DNA of 64,000 nucleotides from Ornithinimicrobium cerasi (GCF_003702705.1 NZ_QZMN01000005.1:124001-188000), one strand, 5' to 3'. Shown: positions 23,114 through 34,425, counted from the stretch's first letter. Numbers and translations are program-made. Notes: generated by a model not told the origin, from the letters alone.

Positions 23114-24693
23114 ATGACGACGACGTCGCCCGACACCCGGCAGGGAAGCGTGCCCGCACCGGAGGTCGCGCCCGGCCTGACCGTCAACGGCACCGCCGCG
23201 CTCCTGGGCGCAGACGTCACCCCGCACACCACCGTCCTGGACTGGCTGCGCGGGCGCGGGCTGACCGGGGCCAAGGAGGGCTGCGCGGAGGGGGAGTGCG
23301 GCGCCTGCGCGGTGCTGGTCGCCCGCCCAGCCACGCCCGGTGCGGACGACGCGGACGGGGCAGGGTCCGCCACCGAGTGGCTGGCCGTCAACGCCTGCCT
23401 CATCCCGGTGGCGGCGCTCGACGGCCAGGAGGTCGTCACGGCGGAGGGCCTGGGGTCGCCCGACCGGCTGCACCCGGTCCAGCGGGAGCTGGCCGACCGC
23501 GGAGGTTCCCAGTGCGGCTACTGCACACCGGGTTTCGTCTGTGCGATGGCCGCGGAGTACTACCGTCCCGACCGGGCCCCCCGCGAGCGCGACCACGCCG
23601 ACGACCCCACCCACGAGGACGCCGACCCGGCCGAGCCGGCGAGCGCTCCCGACGACGAGCACGGCCCCAACGGCTTCGACCTGCACGCGCTCTCGGGCAA
23701 CCTGTGTCGGTGCACCGGCTACCGCCCGATCCGCGACGCCGCCTACGCGCTCGGCCCCCCCGGCCTCGACGACGCGTTCGCGGAGCGGCGCAGGTGCGCG
23801 CCGCCGGTGCCGCGGCATACCCGCCTGGAGGCGGACGGCGCACGGTTCGTGCGCCCGCGCGACCTGGCGGAGGCGGTCGCGCTCCTCGCCGAGCACCCCG
23901 ACGCGCTCGTCGTGGCCGGCTCGACCGACGTCGGCGTCGAGCTCAACCTGCGCGGGGCCAGGCCGTCCCTCCTCGTCGCCGTCGACCGGCTCCCGGAGCT
24001 GCGCGCGCTGGCCACCGACGGTGAGGAGATCGTCCTCGGCGCCGCGCTGACCCTGACCGAGATCGAGCGCGGCCTGGGCGGACGGGTGCCGCTCCTCGCG
24101 GAGCTGCTGCCGCAGTTCGCCTCCCGGCTGATCCGCAACGGCGCCACCCTCGGCGGCAACCTCGGCACGGCCTCGCCGATCGGCGACGCGGCGCCGGTGC
24201 TGCTCGCGCTGGAGGCCTCGCTCGTCCTGGTCGGACCCCGCGGCGAGCGGACGATCGCCTTCGCCGACTGCTTCACCGGCTACCGCGAGACCGTGCGGGA
24301 CGCCGACGAGCTCATCCGCGAGGTGCGTATCCCGCGGCCGCTCGCGCGCACCACCGGCTTCACCAAGGTCGCCAAGCGCCGCTTCGACGACATCTCCAGC
24401 GTCTCGGTCGCGTTCGCGCTCGACGTCGAGGGCGGCACCGTGACCCGCGCACGCGTCGGTCTCGGCGGGGTCGCCGCGATGCCGCTGCGCGCGCTCGCCA
24501 CCGAGGCGGCCCTGGAGGGTATGCCGTGGACGCGCGAGGCGGTCGCGTCCGCCGCCCGGGTCCTCGGCGGGGAGGGCACCCCGGTGTCCGACCACCGCGC
24601 CAGCGGGCGCTACCGTCGCGCCATGCTCGAGCAGTCGCTGCTCCGGCTGCACGCGCACCACCGGGACGCCGGGGCCGGTGCGGGGGCCGCGTC

Positions 24694-24697
<4 letters not shown>
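23114..24697 (+). CDS. xdhA: Xanthine dehydrogenase small subunit (2Fe-2S and FAD domains)
   Basis: A 527-residue fused subunit. The N-terminal ferredoxin domain has KEGCAEGECGACAV (residues 54-67). The second 2Fe-2S domain has SQCGYCTPGF (about 136-145) and LSGNLCRCTGYRPI (about 196-209); the linker between these pairs is acidic and unusually long (about 45 residues rich in D, E and P). The FAD domain has VVAGSTDVGVEL (about 273-284) and GATLGGNLGTASPIGD, with a CO dehydrogenase flavoprotein-like C terminus. It passes electrons from the Mo site to NAD+ via FAD. Start ATG 23114 follows AGGAGG (23103-23108). It overlaps the large subunit by GTGA. Confidence 0.93.
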
Positions 24698-27159
<2,462 letters not shown>

Positions 27160-27207
27160 GGTGCGGATCTCGAGGACGCAGCCGTACGGGCGCCGGGAGT
27201 CGCCCTG

Positions 27208-28047
27208 ATGCGCTGGCTCGCGGCTGTCGAGCACCTGCGCGACCGCAGGATCGCCGGCGTGCTCGTCACCCTGACGGCGGTGCGCGGCCACGCCCCTCGC
27301 GACGCCGGCGCCAAGATGGTCGTCTCGGCGCGGGACACCTGGGACACGGTCGGCGGCGGCAACCTCGAGGCCGTCGCGGTCGAGCGGGCGAGGGCGATGC
27401 TGGCCGAGGGCGTCGGCGTCCCGCAGAGCTTCACCTCCTCCCTGACCGACCGTGCTCCCTCGACGCACGGGGTGCAGTGCTGCGGCGGGGAGGTCGGCGT
27501 GCTGCTCGAACCGCTCGCCGTCGTCCCCGCGGTCGCCGTCTTCGGGATGGGTCACGTCGGGTGGGAGCTGGCTCGTATCCTGGCCCGCCACGACCTCGAC
27601 CTGCACCTCGTGGACACCCGTCCGGAGCAGCTCACCGAGGAGCTCCTCGCGGTCCTCGCCGACCCCGCCGCGCGGGTGCGCCCCCACCCGGTCCCCGCCC
27701 TGCCGGAGCTCGTCCTGCCCACCCTCCCCCGGGGCACCCACGTCCTCGTCATGACCCACGACCACGCCGAGGACGCCGCGCTCGTCGACGCCGCGCTGCG
27801 CACGGAGGGGCTCGCGACCGTCGGTCTCATCGGCTCGAGCGCCAAGTGGGCCCGCCTGCGGGGTCGGCTCCTGGAGGCGGGGCAGTCCGAGGAGGACCTC
27901 GCCCGCGTCGTCACGCCGGTCGGCCTGCCGGGTCTACCCGGCAAGGACCCCGCCGCCATCGCCGTGAGCGTCGCGGCCGACCTGCTCGTCCGCTTCGCCG
28001 CGCAGGAGCGGACGCTCGGCGCGGCGCCCCGGTCGGTCGCCCCGTGA
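27208..28047 (+). CDS. xdhC: Xanthine dehydrogenase accessory protein XdhC
   Basis: A 279-residue XdhC/CoxI-family protein, which binds molybdenum cofactor, promotes its sulfuration and inserts it into xanthine dehydrogenase. The N-terminal domain has GHAPRDAGAKMVV and TVGGGNLEAVAVE (about 46-58) and a QCCGGEVGVLLEP cysteine pair (about 90-102). The C-terminal Rossmann domain has VFGMGHVGWELARIL (about 111-125), VMTHDHAEDAALV and GLIGSSAKWARLRGRL. Starts at ATG 27208, 48 bases after the large subunit. It overlaps the guanine deaminase start by GTGA (28044-28047). Confidence 0.93.
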   Translation: MRWLAAVEHLRDRRIAGVLVTLTAVRGHAPRDAGAKMVVSARDTWDTVGGGNLEAVAVERARAMLAEGVGVPQSFTSSLTDRAPSTHGVQCCGGEVGVLLEPLAVVPAVAVFGMGHVGWELARILARHDLDLHLVDTRPEQLTEELLAVLADPAARVRPHPVPALPELVLPTLPRGTHVLVMTHDHAEDAALVDAALRTEGLATVGLIGSSAKWARLRGRLLEAGQSEEDLARVVTPVGLPGLPGKDPAAIAVSVAADLLVRFAAQERTLGAAPRSVAP

Positions 28048-29348
28048 CGCTCTACCGCGGCACCTTCCTCGACACCCCCGCCGACCCCTTCTACGGCGGG
28101 ACCCTGCGGGTCGAGGAGGACGGCGCGCTGCTCGTTGACCCGGCCGGGGTGATCCGCGACCGGGGGGGCTGGGAGAGCCGGCGCGCGGCATACCCGCAGG
28201 AGGAGGTGGTCGACCTGCGCGGTGGACTGGTGCTGCCCGGGCTGGTCGACACGCACGTCCACTTCCCGCAGGTGCGGGTCATCGGTGCCCTCGGGATGCC
28301 GCTTCTGGAGTGGCTCGAGCGCTGCGCGCTGCCGGAGGAGGCGAGGCTGGCGGACACCGGGTATGCCGAGGGGGTGGCGGTCGACCTCGTGCGTGGCCTG
28401 GCCGCTGCGGGGACCACCACGGCGCTCGTCTTCGGCTCGCACTTCGCCGGGGCCGTCGACGCGTTGTTCACCGAGGCGGACCGGGTCGGGCTGCGCGTCA
28501 CCAGCGGCCTCGTGGTCAGCGACCGGGTGCTGCGGGAAGACCTCTTCACCACCCCCGACCGCGCGCACGCCGAGGGTCTGGAGCTCGCGAGACGCTGGCA
28601 CGGCCTGCGGCGCAACAGGTATGCCGTCATCCCCCGTTTTTCCCTCTCCTGCACCGACGCGCTTCTCGCCTCGTGCGCGGCCCTGCAGGAGGAGGTCGAG
28701 GGGCTGTGGTTCACCTCGCACCTCAACGAGAACGTGGTGGAGGTCGACGCGGTGCGGGTGCTGTTCGAGGACGCCGAGCACTACCTGCACACCTATGCCG
28801 AGCACGGTCTCGTCGGGGGCCGGAGCGTGTTCGCCCACAACGTCCACCCCACGTACTCCGAGCTGGTCGAGCTGGCGGCGGCGGGGGCGAGCGTGTCCCA
28901 CTGCCCGACGAGCAACTCGGCGCTGGGGAGCGGGTTGTTCCCCCTGCGGGCGCACGTCGAGCACGGGGTGCGGGTGGCGCTGGGGTCCGACGTCGGTGCC
29001 GGGACCGGGTTCTCGCTGCTCAAGGAGGGGTTGCAGGCCTACTTCATGCAGCAGCTGCTCGGGGCCGAGGGTCTTCCCCTGACCGCGGCGCACCTGCTGC
29101 ACCTGGCGACGGCCGCCGGTGCCGACGCACTCGGGCTCGGGGACGTGGTCGGCCAGCTCTCCGTGGGGCACGAGTTCGACGCCGTGTGGCTGCGCCCTGC
29201 GGAGGGGACCACGCTCGACGTGGCGCTGCGGCACGCGCACTCGCCCGAGGAGGCGCTGGCGAAGGCTTTCGCGCTGGGGACGACGGCGGACGTGCGGGCG
29301 ACGTGGGTCGCGGGTGGGGTCGTGAGCGGTGGGGCGATCGTGGCGTAG
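28044..29348 (+). CDS. guaD: Guanine deaminase
   Basis: A 434-residue amidohydrolase that deaminates guanine to xanthine, feeding xanthine dehydrogenase encoded just upstream. Zinc-binding VDTHVHFPQVRVIGA (about residues 69-83), RFSLSCTD (about 198-205), FTSHLNENVVEVDAV (about 223-237), SVFAHNVHPTYSEL (about 260-273), VSHCPTSNSALGSGLFP (split at SNS) and LGSDVGAGTGFSLL (about 312-325) match the family. Start GTG 28044, coupled to xdhC. The product length is normal for bacterial guanine deaminases. An IclR-type regulator follows after a palindrome. Confidence 0.94.
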   Translation: MTLYRGTFLDTPADPFYGGTLRVEEDGALLVDPAGVIRDRGGWESRRAAYPQEEVVDLRGGLVLPGLVDTHVHFPQVRVIGALGMPLLEWLERCALPEEARLADTGYAEGVAVDLVRGLAAAGTTTALVFGSHFAGAVDALFTEADRVGLRVTSGLVVSDRVLREDLFTTPDRAHAEGLELARRWHGLRRNRYAVIPRFSLSCTDALLASCAALQEEVEGLWFTSHLNENVVEVDAVRVLFEDAEHYLHTYAEHGLVGGRSVFAHNVHPTYSELVELAAAGASVSHCPTSNSALGSGLFPLRAHVEHGVRVALGSDVGAGTGFSLLKEGLQAYFMQQLLGAEGLPLTAAHLLHLATAAGADALGLGDVVGQLSVGHEFDAVWLRPAEGTTLDVALRHAHSPEEALAKAFALGTTADVRATWVAGGVVSGGAIVA

Positions 29349-29360
29349 CCTTTCCACAGC

Positions 29361-29378
29361 GCGGAAGAACTCTTCCGC
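29361..29378 (+). promoter_or_regulatory. Perfect palindrome upstream of the IclR-type gene
   Basis: GCGGAAGAACTCTTCCGC is an 18-base inverted repeat with perfect 8-bp arms around a 2-base AC centre. It lies in the 47-base gap between guanine deaminase and the IclR-type regulator, ending 17 bases before the regulator's GTG. IclR proteins bind palindromes of about this length, commonly over their own promoters, so it is probably the operator by which this regulator controls itself. I did not find a close second copy upstream of the other purine genes by eye. Confidence 0.6.
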
Positions 29379-29395
29379 AGGCGTGGAGGTGAGTG

Positions 29396-30277
29396 GTGTC
29401 CGACCCGGTTGATCCGCTCGGGGCTTCCGCCCCTGCTGAGGTGAACTCCCAGGCTGAGGTGGCTACACAGGCCGAGGTGGCCGACCTGACCGGGATGGCC
29501 GCCCCGGTGCGGTCCGGCGGGGTGCAGTCGCTGGCCCGGGCCTTCGCCCTGCTCGAGGGGATCGCGGACGCGGGCGGGACGGTCGCGCTCTCCCAGCTCG
29601 CGGAGCGCGTCCGGCTGCCTCCCGCGACCATCCACCGCCTGCTGCGCAGCCTCGTCGACCTGGGTTACGTGCGTCAGGAACGGAGCCGGCAGTACTCCCT
29701 GGGCCCCCGCCTGCTCCGGCTCGCCGGCGAGTCGAGCAAGCGCATCGGCGTATGGGCACGACCGCATCTCTCCGAGGCGGTCGCGCAGCTCGGGGAGTCG
29801 GTCAACCTCGCCGTCCTGGACGGCGACGAGATCGTCTACGTCGCCCAGGTGCAGCCCTCGACCACCCTCATGCGGATGTTCACCGAGGTGGGGCGGCGCA
29901 CCCTGCCGCACTCCACCGCGGTCGGCAAGGCGATCCTGGCCGGGTCCTCGGACGACGAGGTGCTCGCGCTGCTGCACCGCACGGGGATGCCGCGCCGGAC
30001 GGAGCACACGGTCACCGACCCGGAGGAGTTCCTCCGGCGGCTGGCGCTCACGCGCGAGCGCGGATACGCCACGGACGACGGCGAGCAGGAGGTCGGTGTG
30101 CGGTGCGTCGCGGTCGCCGTCCCGGGAGCCCCGCGGCCGATGGCCATGTCGCTGTCCGGGCCGACGACGCGGATGGACGACGCCACGGTGGAGCGGGCGG
30201 CCGTCGTGCTGGGTGACGTCGCGGGCAGGCTGGGGGCCGAGCTGGGGAGCGGGTCCGCAGGCGTCGTCATCGCCTGA
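29396..30277 (+). CDS. IclR-family transcriptional regulator, likely of purine/allantoin catabolism
   Basis: A 293-residue IclR-type regulator. An unusual alanine/glutamate-rich leader (residues 1-38) precedes the winged helix, with VQSLARAFALLEGIADAGG and LSQLAERVRLPPATIHRLLRSL (split at RL) as HTH marks. The effector-binding domain has LGESVNLAVLDGDEIVYVAQV (split at GDE), GRRTLPHSTAVGKAILA (about 164-180), and GYATDDGEQEVGVRCVAVAV (about 220-239). Position at the end of the purine run suggests an AllR-like repressor responding to allantoin or glyoxylate. I prefer GTG 29396 over 29393 for spacing from GGAGG (29385-29389). Confidence 0.85.
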   Translation: MSDPVDPLGASAPAEVNSQAEVATQAEVADLTGMAAPVRSGGVQSLARAFALLEGIADAGGTVALSQLAERVRLPPATIHRLLRSLVDLGYVRQERSRQYSLGPRLLRLAGESSKRIGVWARPHLSEAVAQLGESVNLAVLDGDEIVYVAQVQPSTTLMRMFTEVGRRTLPHSTAVGKAILAGSSDDEVLALLHRTGMPRRTEHTVTDPEEFLRRLALTRERGYATDDGEQEVGVRCVAVAVPGAPRPMAMSLSGPTTRMDDATVERAAVVLGDVAGRLGAELGSGSAGVVIA

Positions 30278-30465
30278 GGGGGATACGGCGGCGCGTTCGT
30301 GGGGGTGACCCAGGCCGTTGCTGCAGGGGTGACTGAGGCCGGCCGGAGCTGCGGGTCGACGTGGCGCGTCCCCACATCTCGTCGGAACGACGTGACCGAG
30401 ATGCAGAACCGTCACCGATGTCCTGAGGCATCGCACGACTCGCTGGGGACAATCGACGAGGTTTG

Positions 30466-30481
30466 TCGTACAGGTGTTCTA
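30466..30481 (+). promoter_or_regulatory. Putative LexA/SOS box upstream of the DUF222/HNH gene
   Basis: TCGTACAGGTGTTCTA matches the actinobacterial SOS box TCGAAC-N4-GTTCGA at 10 of its 12 defined positions. It is 57 bases upstream of the GTG of the DUF222/HNH gene, a promoter position. LexA control of 13E12-family genes is established in mycobacteria, which raises the likelihood. The rest of the 261-base gap 30278-30538 holds no gene that I can support. Confidence 0.6.
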
Positions 30482-30538
30482 AGATGGGTGCACGGGTCAG
30501 GGGAGAGCCCTATCAGGTAGAAGCACGGGGAGGGTGAC

Positions 30539-32689
30539 GTGGCAGTACACGTGCAGGAGATGTGGGAGGACGAGGACGCGGTGCACCGGCACCGGCGGGG
30601 CCGAGGCTTCGAGGTGGTCGCGGCGGACCCGGGCTCACCGCCCCACCGGGGGGAACCCTCGGATGGGGAGGGATCCTCGGGCGGTCTGCAGGTCACGGGT
30701 GCCCGGTTGGTCGCTGCGGGCACCGACGCCCGGTTGGTCGCTGCGGGCACCGACGCCCGCGAGGTCCTCGAGCGGGCCCTGGCCCTGCTCGGTCTGGAGG
30801 ACGCCGTGGCGGGTGCCTGGTCAGCCGCCCTCGTCGCCCAGGCCAGGCAGGACGGAGTCGCGCACCCATCGCTGGAGCTACGCAGCGGCGCCCTGGCCGC
30901 TCTCGGCGAGATGGTCGCCATGGCTCGAGGGCGGTGCGCGATCGACGCCACGATGCTGGTGGCCGTCCAGGACCTCCTGCTCCGCGCCGGGGAGAAGCTG
31001 CTCGCCCAGCGCGGGGTGGAGGACGTCTCGGCTCTCAGCCGCACAGCACACCAGACCTGGCGTGCCCACCTGAAGGCCGCGGTGGCGGGGGAGCTGCAGG
31101 TGACCCTCGGCGTCGGCGTCACCGAGGCCCGGCAGCTGGTCTCCATGGCCTCCGCCCCGGCGGGAGTGCGCATCCCCCTCGTGGCGGCGATGCGCCGCGG
31201 CGAGGTGCACTGGGTGATGGGACGTCGTTTCCAGTCCCGGACGTCCCGGCTCGACCCCCAGGACGCCGCGGACGTGGCGGCCGTGCTCTTCGGCTCCGAC
31301 GAGGCCAGAGCCGCGCCGGAGCGGCTCGACCCGGACGGTCGACTGCTGTCGAGACCCTGGCACCACAGCGAGTACTACGCCGCACTCGACCGGGAGATCA
31401 CCCGGGTGAGGGGGAGGGACGCGCGCGGTGAGAGGGAGCGGCGCAGGGTCGCCCTCACGCTGCGGGACGCTCGTCTCGACGTCCTGGACGACGGGACCGC
31501 CACCTTCTCCGTCTGCGGGTCGGTCGCGACGATGCTGGCCCTCAACGCGCGGATCGACGGCATGGTGCGACGGTGCCGGAAGGCCGGCGACCCCCGGTCG
31601 CTCGCGCAGCTGCGTGCCGACATCGCCGCCTCACTGCTCCTGCACGGGACGGTCGCGATCCCCGACCCCGGTGGCGGCGGGTGCGACGAGATCGTCACAC
31701 CCGACGATCTCGAGGCGCTCGCCGCGGTCGTGAACGCGACGCCGTCAGGGCAGGTCGAGCTGGTCGTCCCGTGGGACGCCATCCTCGGACGGGCGGTCTG
31801 CCCGCGCTGCGACCGCACTGCGGTGCCCGACAGCCGCGGCGGAGGTCCCACCTCAGCCCCGGATCAGGACGTGGGAGGGGTGGGTGAGCTGAAGGGCTGG
31901 CCGTCAGCCTGGGTGACCCCGGAGGAGGCCCGCGAGATCGCCCTCCGCCCTGGGTCGTTCTTCCACAGGATCCTCACCGATCCTGCCGACGGGCGGTGCG
32001 TCGAACGATCGATCTCCCGGTATGCCCCGGATGCCGAGATGCGTCGGCAGGTCCGTGCGGCCGACGTCTACGGGCGGGGGCCGGGATGTCGACGGCCCGC
32101 GGCCGCCTGCGAGCTCGATCACGAGCAGCCCTGGGGTTCCGGTGGCACGACCGCCGAGACCAACCTCAGCGCCAAGGCTCTGCTGGACCACTTCCGCAAG
32201 ACGAAGGGTCTGTGGACGAGCGTCATGGGTCCACGTCGCGACCTCACCTGGACCACTCTCCTCGGTCAGGTCGCCCGGACCCGCGGTCACGACTACCGCC
32301 AGTACGCCGACCGGTTCGAGCTGATGACCGGTGGTGGACCGGAGGGTGGGCCTGACATGTCGGACCTCGCGGACCGGCGGGACCTCGCCGGCCAGATCCT
32401 GTATGCCGCGCTCGTCTCCAGACGACCCGGCGAGAAGGTCGAGGCGTCCGACGACGCGGCCGGCTCCGAGGACTGGCTGTGCGTGGGGGCCTGGGGCTCA
32501 GTCTCCTACCAGGACGACACGGGGCGGCGGCGCTACGGGGCTCCTCCACACCCCACCACCCCGGAGGAGCTGCTCGGTCTCGGCGGGCCGGAGGTCTCAC
32601 CCGACGGGGCGGTCAGCACGACCGGTCCGGACGGCACGCAGTCCGATGACCGGGACCTGGGCCGTGACGACGAGCTGCCCCCGTTCTGA
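30539..32689 (+). CDS. DUF222 / HNH endonuclease signature protein (13E12 family)
   Basis: A 716-residue member of the DUF222 plus C-terminal HNH family, known in mycobacteria as REP13E12 proteins. DUF222 covers about residues 75-430. The HNH-like core is ACELDHEQPWGSGGTTAETN (about residues 520-540) followed by KALLDHFRKTKGLW; the LDH and N are kept, but the zinc-cysteine frame around it looks reduced, so nuclease activity is uncertain. The C-terminal 120 residues are acidic and low in structure. Start GTG 30539 follows GGGGAGGG (30527-30534). Near the N terminus a nine-residue unit is duplicated in tandem. The family is often multi-copy and linked to repeats, but no mobile-element ends are visible here. 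Confidence 0.87.
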   Translation: MAVHVQEMWEDEDAVHRHRRGRGFEVVAADPGSPPHRGEPSDGEGSSGGLQVTGARLVAAGTDARLVAAGTDAREVLERALALLGLEDAVAGAWSAALVAQARQDGVAHPSLELRSGALAALGEMVAMARGRCAIDATMLVAVQDLLLRAGEKLLAQRGVEDVSALSRTAHQTWRAHLKAAVAGELQVTLGVGVTEARQLVSMASAPAGVRIPLVAAMRRGEVHWVMGRRFQSRTSRLDPQDAADVAAVLFGSDEARAAPERLDPDGRLLSRPWHHSEYYAALDREITRVRGRDARGERERRRVALTLRDARLDVLDDGTATFSVCGSVATMLALNARIDGMVRRCRKAGDPRSLAQLRADIAASLLLHGTVAIPDPGGGGCDEIVTPDDLEALAAVVNATPSGQVELVVPWDAILGRAVCPRCDRTAVPDSRGGGPTSAPDQDVGGVGELKGWPSAWVTPEEAREIALRPGSFFHRILTDPADGRCVERSISRYAPDAEMRRQVRAADVYGRGPGCRRPAAACELDHEQPWGSGGTTAETNLSAKALLDHFRKTKGLWTSVMGPRRDLTWTTLLGQVARTRGHDYRQYADRFELMTGGGPEGGPDMSDLADRRDLAGQILYAALVSRRPGEKVEASDDAAGSEDWLCVGAWGSVSYQDDTGRRRYGAPPHPTTPEELLGLGGPEVSPDGAVSTTGPDGTQSDDRDLGRDDELPPF
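30701..30754 (+). repeat. Perfect 27-bp in-frame tandem duplication
   Basis: Positions 30701-30727 are repeated exactly at 30728-30754. The unit keeps the reading frame of the DUF222/HNH gene and encodes ARLVAAGTD twice, with a third partial start (AREVL) following. The perfect identity points to a recent duplication. It lies between the disordered N-terminal region and the DUF222 domain. Confidence 0.95.
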
Positions 32690-32777
32690 CCGTGCCAGGT
32701 GCAGCGGGACCGTGGGTGGCGCCTCGCGCCCGACCGCACCACTCCGCGGCAGACGCGCATCATTCCGCGACAGACGC

Positions 32778-32801
32778 CCGGGGCCAGGGGTCGGGCCCCG
32801 G
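32778..32801. terminator. Bidirectional hairpin between convergent genes
   Basis: CCGGGGCC (32778-32785) pairs perfectly with GGCCCCGG (32794-32801) around an 8-base loop. It lies between the DUF222/HNH stop and the end of the convergent rhodanese gene. Just upstream, a degenerate 20-base direct repeat (cores CTCCGCGGCAGACGC near 32741 and TTCCGCGACAGACGC near 32763) fills the gap. Confidence 0.6.
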
Positions 32802-32805
32802 TGGG

Positions 32806-33261
32806 TCAGCTCGCGACGGGTTTGCCGGCCTTGGTCCAGGCCGTGACCCCGCCGGCGAGGTGCACGAGGGAGGTGAACCCGTGGTCCCGCATGATCTGCA
32901 GGGCCGCCGCCGAGCGGACACCGGTGCGGCAGTAGACGGCGTAGGACGCATCGGGGTCGAGCCCCTCGAGCTCCTGGCTGAACCCGGGCGCCGACACGTC
33001 TAGGTTGAGGGCTCCTTCGAGGTGCCCCTCGGCATACTCCTGCGGGGTGCGCACGTCGATGACCACCGTGCCCGCCTCCGCGACCACCTGCGCGAAGTCC
33101 TCGACCGCCAGCCCGGGGTCCGCGGACGTGTCCTGCGACCCGTCCGCGGTGGTCAGGGCGGCCGCGGCGTCAGCCGGATCCGGCACGGCGGCGGAGTCCG
33201 CGCACCCGGCGAGCACGGCCGCGAAGGGCAGCGTCAGGAGGAGTGTGCGGCGGGTGAGCAT
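32806..33261 (-). CDS. Rhodanese-domain lipoprotein
   Basis: A 151-residue exported lipoprotein. The N terminus MLTRRTLLLTLPFAAVLAGC is a lipoprotein signal with lipobox LAGC (Cys20), with two arginines in the n-region. After an acidic linker comes a single rhodanese domain: VVIDVRTPQEYAEGHLEGAL (about residues 66-85) and the active-site loop VYCRTGVRSAAAL with the persulfide-forming cysteine (about residue 110). It probably transfers sulfane sulfur or senses thiols outside the membrane. The ATG at 33259-33261 gives the full signal peptide. It is convergent with the DUF222 gene and divergent from topoisomerase IB. Confidence 0.88.
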   Translation of the reverse strand: MLTRRTLLLTLPFAAVLAGCADSAAVPDPADAAAALTTADGSQDTSADPGLAVEDFAQVVAEAGTVVIDVRTPQEYAEGHLEGALNLDVSAPGFSQELEGLDPDASYAVYCRTGVRSAAALQIMRDHGFTSLVHLAGGVTAWTKAGKPVAS

Positions 33262-33384
33262 CGGACCACCATACCCGGTGCCGCCATACCCCAGCGGGTA
33301 TGAACGGAAGAATCCCGTCCGGAAGGCAAGTTCGGGGTCGTCTTCGACTGGACGCCGAGCACAGGACGGGCGTGAGATGAGCCC

Positions 33385-34383
33385 ATGACGCGACTGCGCC
33401 GGGTCAGGCCCGGGTCGAAGGGTTGGACGCGCCGCCGTGCCGGCACGGGCTTCAGCTACCTCGACGCCGAGGGTCGTCGACTCCCGGCCGAGGACGTCGA
33501 GCGCATCCGCTCCCTGGCGATCCCGCCGGCCTGGCAGGACGTCTGGATCTGCCCCTACCCCAACGGCCACGTCCAGGCCGTCGGCACCGACGACGCCGGG
33601 CGTCGGCAGTACCTCTACCACCCCGTCTGGAGGGAGAAGCAGGATCAGCTGAAGTTCGAGCGCATCGCGGAGGCGGCGGCCCAGCTGCCTGCGGCCCGGC
33701 GACGCGTCGCGCGGGACCTCCGTCTCGACGGTATGCCGCTCGAGCGCGCCTGTGCGGCGGCCGTCCGCATGCTGGACCTCGGCTACTTCCGGATCGGTCA
33801 CGACGTCTACACCGACGCCAACGGCAGCTTCGGGCTGACGACGCTGGAGCGACGCCACGTGCGCGCGGTCGGGGAGGGGCTGCGGTTCTCGTTCACGGGC
33901 AAGAGCGGGATCGAGCAGCAGGTGAGCATCGAGGACCCGGACGTCATCACCGTGCTCGGGGTGATGCGGCGGCGTCGGGGCGGTTCGTCCCGTCTGATGG
34001 TCTTCAAGGACGGGTCGCGGTGGCGCGACCTCGACGCGCAGCACGTCAACAGCTATCTGGCGGACCTGGTGGACGCCGACCTGACCGCCAAGGACTTCCG
34101 CACCTGGCACGCGACAGTCCACGCCGCCGTGGCCCTGGCCAGCTCCCCCGAGCCCGGTGACACCACGGCCTCGAAGAGGCGGGCGGTCCGGGCGGCGGTC
34201 GAGGAGGTGTCCACCTACCTCGGCAACACGCCGACGATCGCGAAGGGCTCCTACATCGACCCTCGCGTCGTCGAGCGCTACGAGGGGGGAGAGACGATCA
34301 CCGTCCCCTCCAGCACCGGTCGCAGCCCGACGGCACGACAGGCGGCGATCGAGAAGGAGGTGCGCGACCTCCTCGAGGAGTAG
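33385..34383 (+). CDS. DNA topoisomerase IB (poxvirus type)
   Basis: A 332-residue bacterial type IB topoisomerase. It relaxes supercoils through a 3'-phosphotyrosine intermediate. The nucleophile is Tyr290 in KGSYIDPRVVERY; the catalytic Arg/Lys set fits LMVFKDGSRWRDLD and the TAKDFRTWHATV block (about residues 233-244), which carries the conserved DFRTWH-A motif. The N-terminal part (IPPAWQDVWICPYPNGHVQA, YLYHPVWREKQDQLKF) is the DNA-clamp domain. Start ATG 33385. Such enzymes occur widely but patchily in actinobacteria. It overlaps a short tandem repeat at its stop codon. Confidence 0.93.
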   Translation: MTRLRRVRPGSKGWTRRRAGTGFSYLDAEGRRLPAEDVERIRSLAIPPAWQDVWICPYPNGHVQAVGTDDAGRRQYLYHPVWREKQDQLKFERIAEAAAQLPAARRRVARDLRLDGMPLERACAAAVRMLDLGYFRIGHDVYTDANGSFGLTTLERRHVRAVGEGLRFSFTGKSGIEQQVSIEDPDVITVLGVMRRRRGGSSRLMVFKDGSRWRDLDAQHVNSYLADLVDADLTAKDFRTWHATVHAAVALASSPEPGDTTASKRRAVRAAVEEVSTYLGNTPTIAKGSYIDPRVVERYEGGETITVPSSTGRSPTARQAAIEKEVRDLLEE

Positions 34384-34425
34384 CGCCCCGCGTCCTCGGG
34401 GTCAGCGCCCCGCGTCCTCGGGTCA
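34383..34425. repeat. Tandem 21/22-bp direct repeat between convergent genes
   Basis: GCGCCCCGCGTCCTCGGGGTCA occupies 34383-34404 (22 bases, given here at its limits) and recurs with one G fewer at 34405-34425. The pair spans the whole gap from the last base of the topoisomerase stop to the stop codon of the convergent DUF6328 gene, so the second copy supplies that gene's TGA. It looks like a recent slippage duplication of a gene-end segment. Confidence 0.9.

Noticed and set aside
30463-30485. TTGTCG and TAAGAT as -35/-10 elements for the DUF222 gene.
   Set aside because: The spacer is only 11 bases, too short for a standard promoter; the SOS box overlaps the same bases.
30539-32689. The DUF222/HNH gene as part of an insertion element or prophage.
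   Set aside because: No terminal inverted repeats, target duplications, integrase or phage genes flank it.
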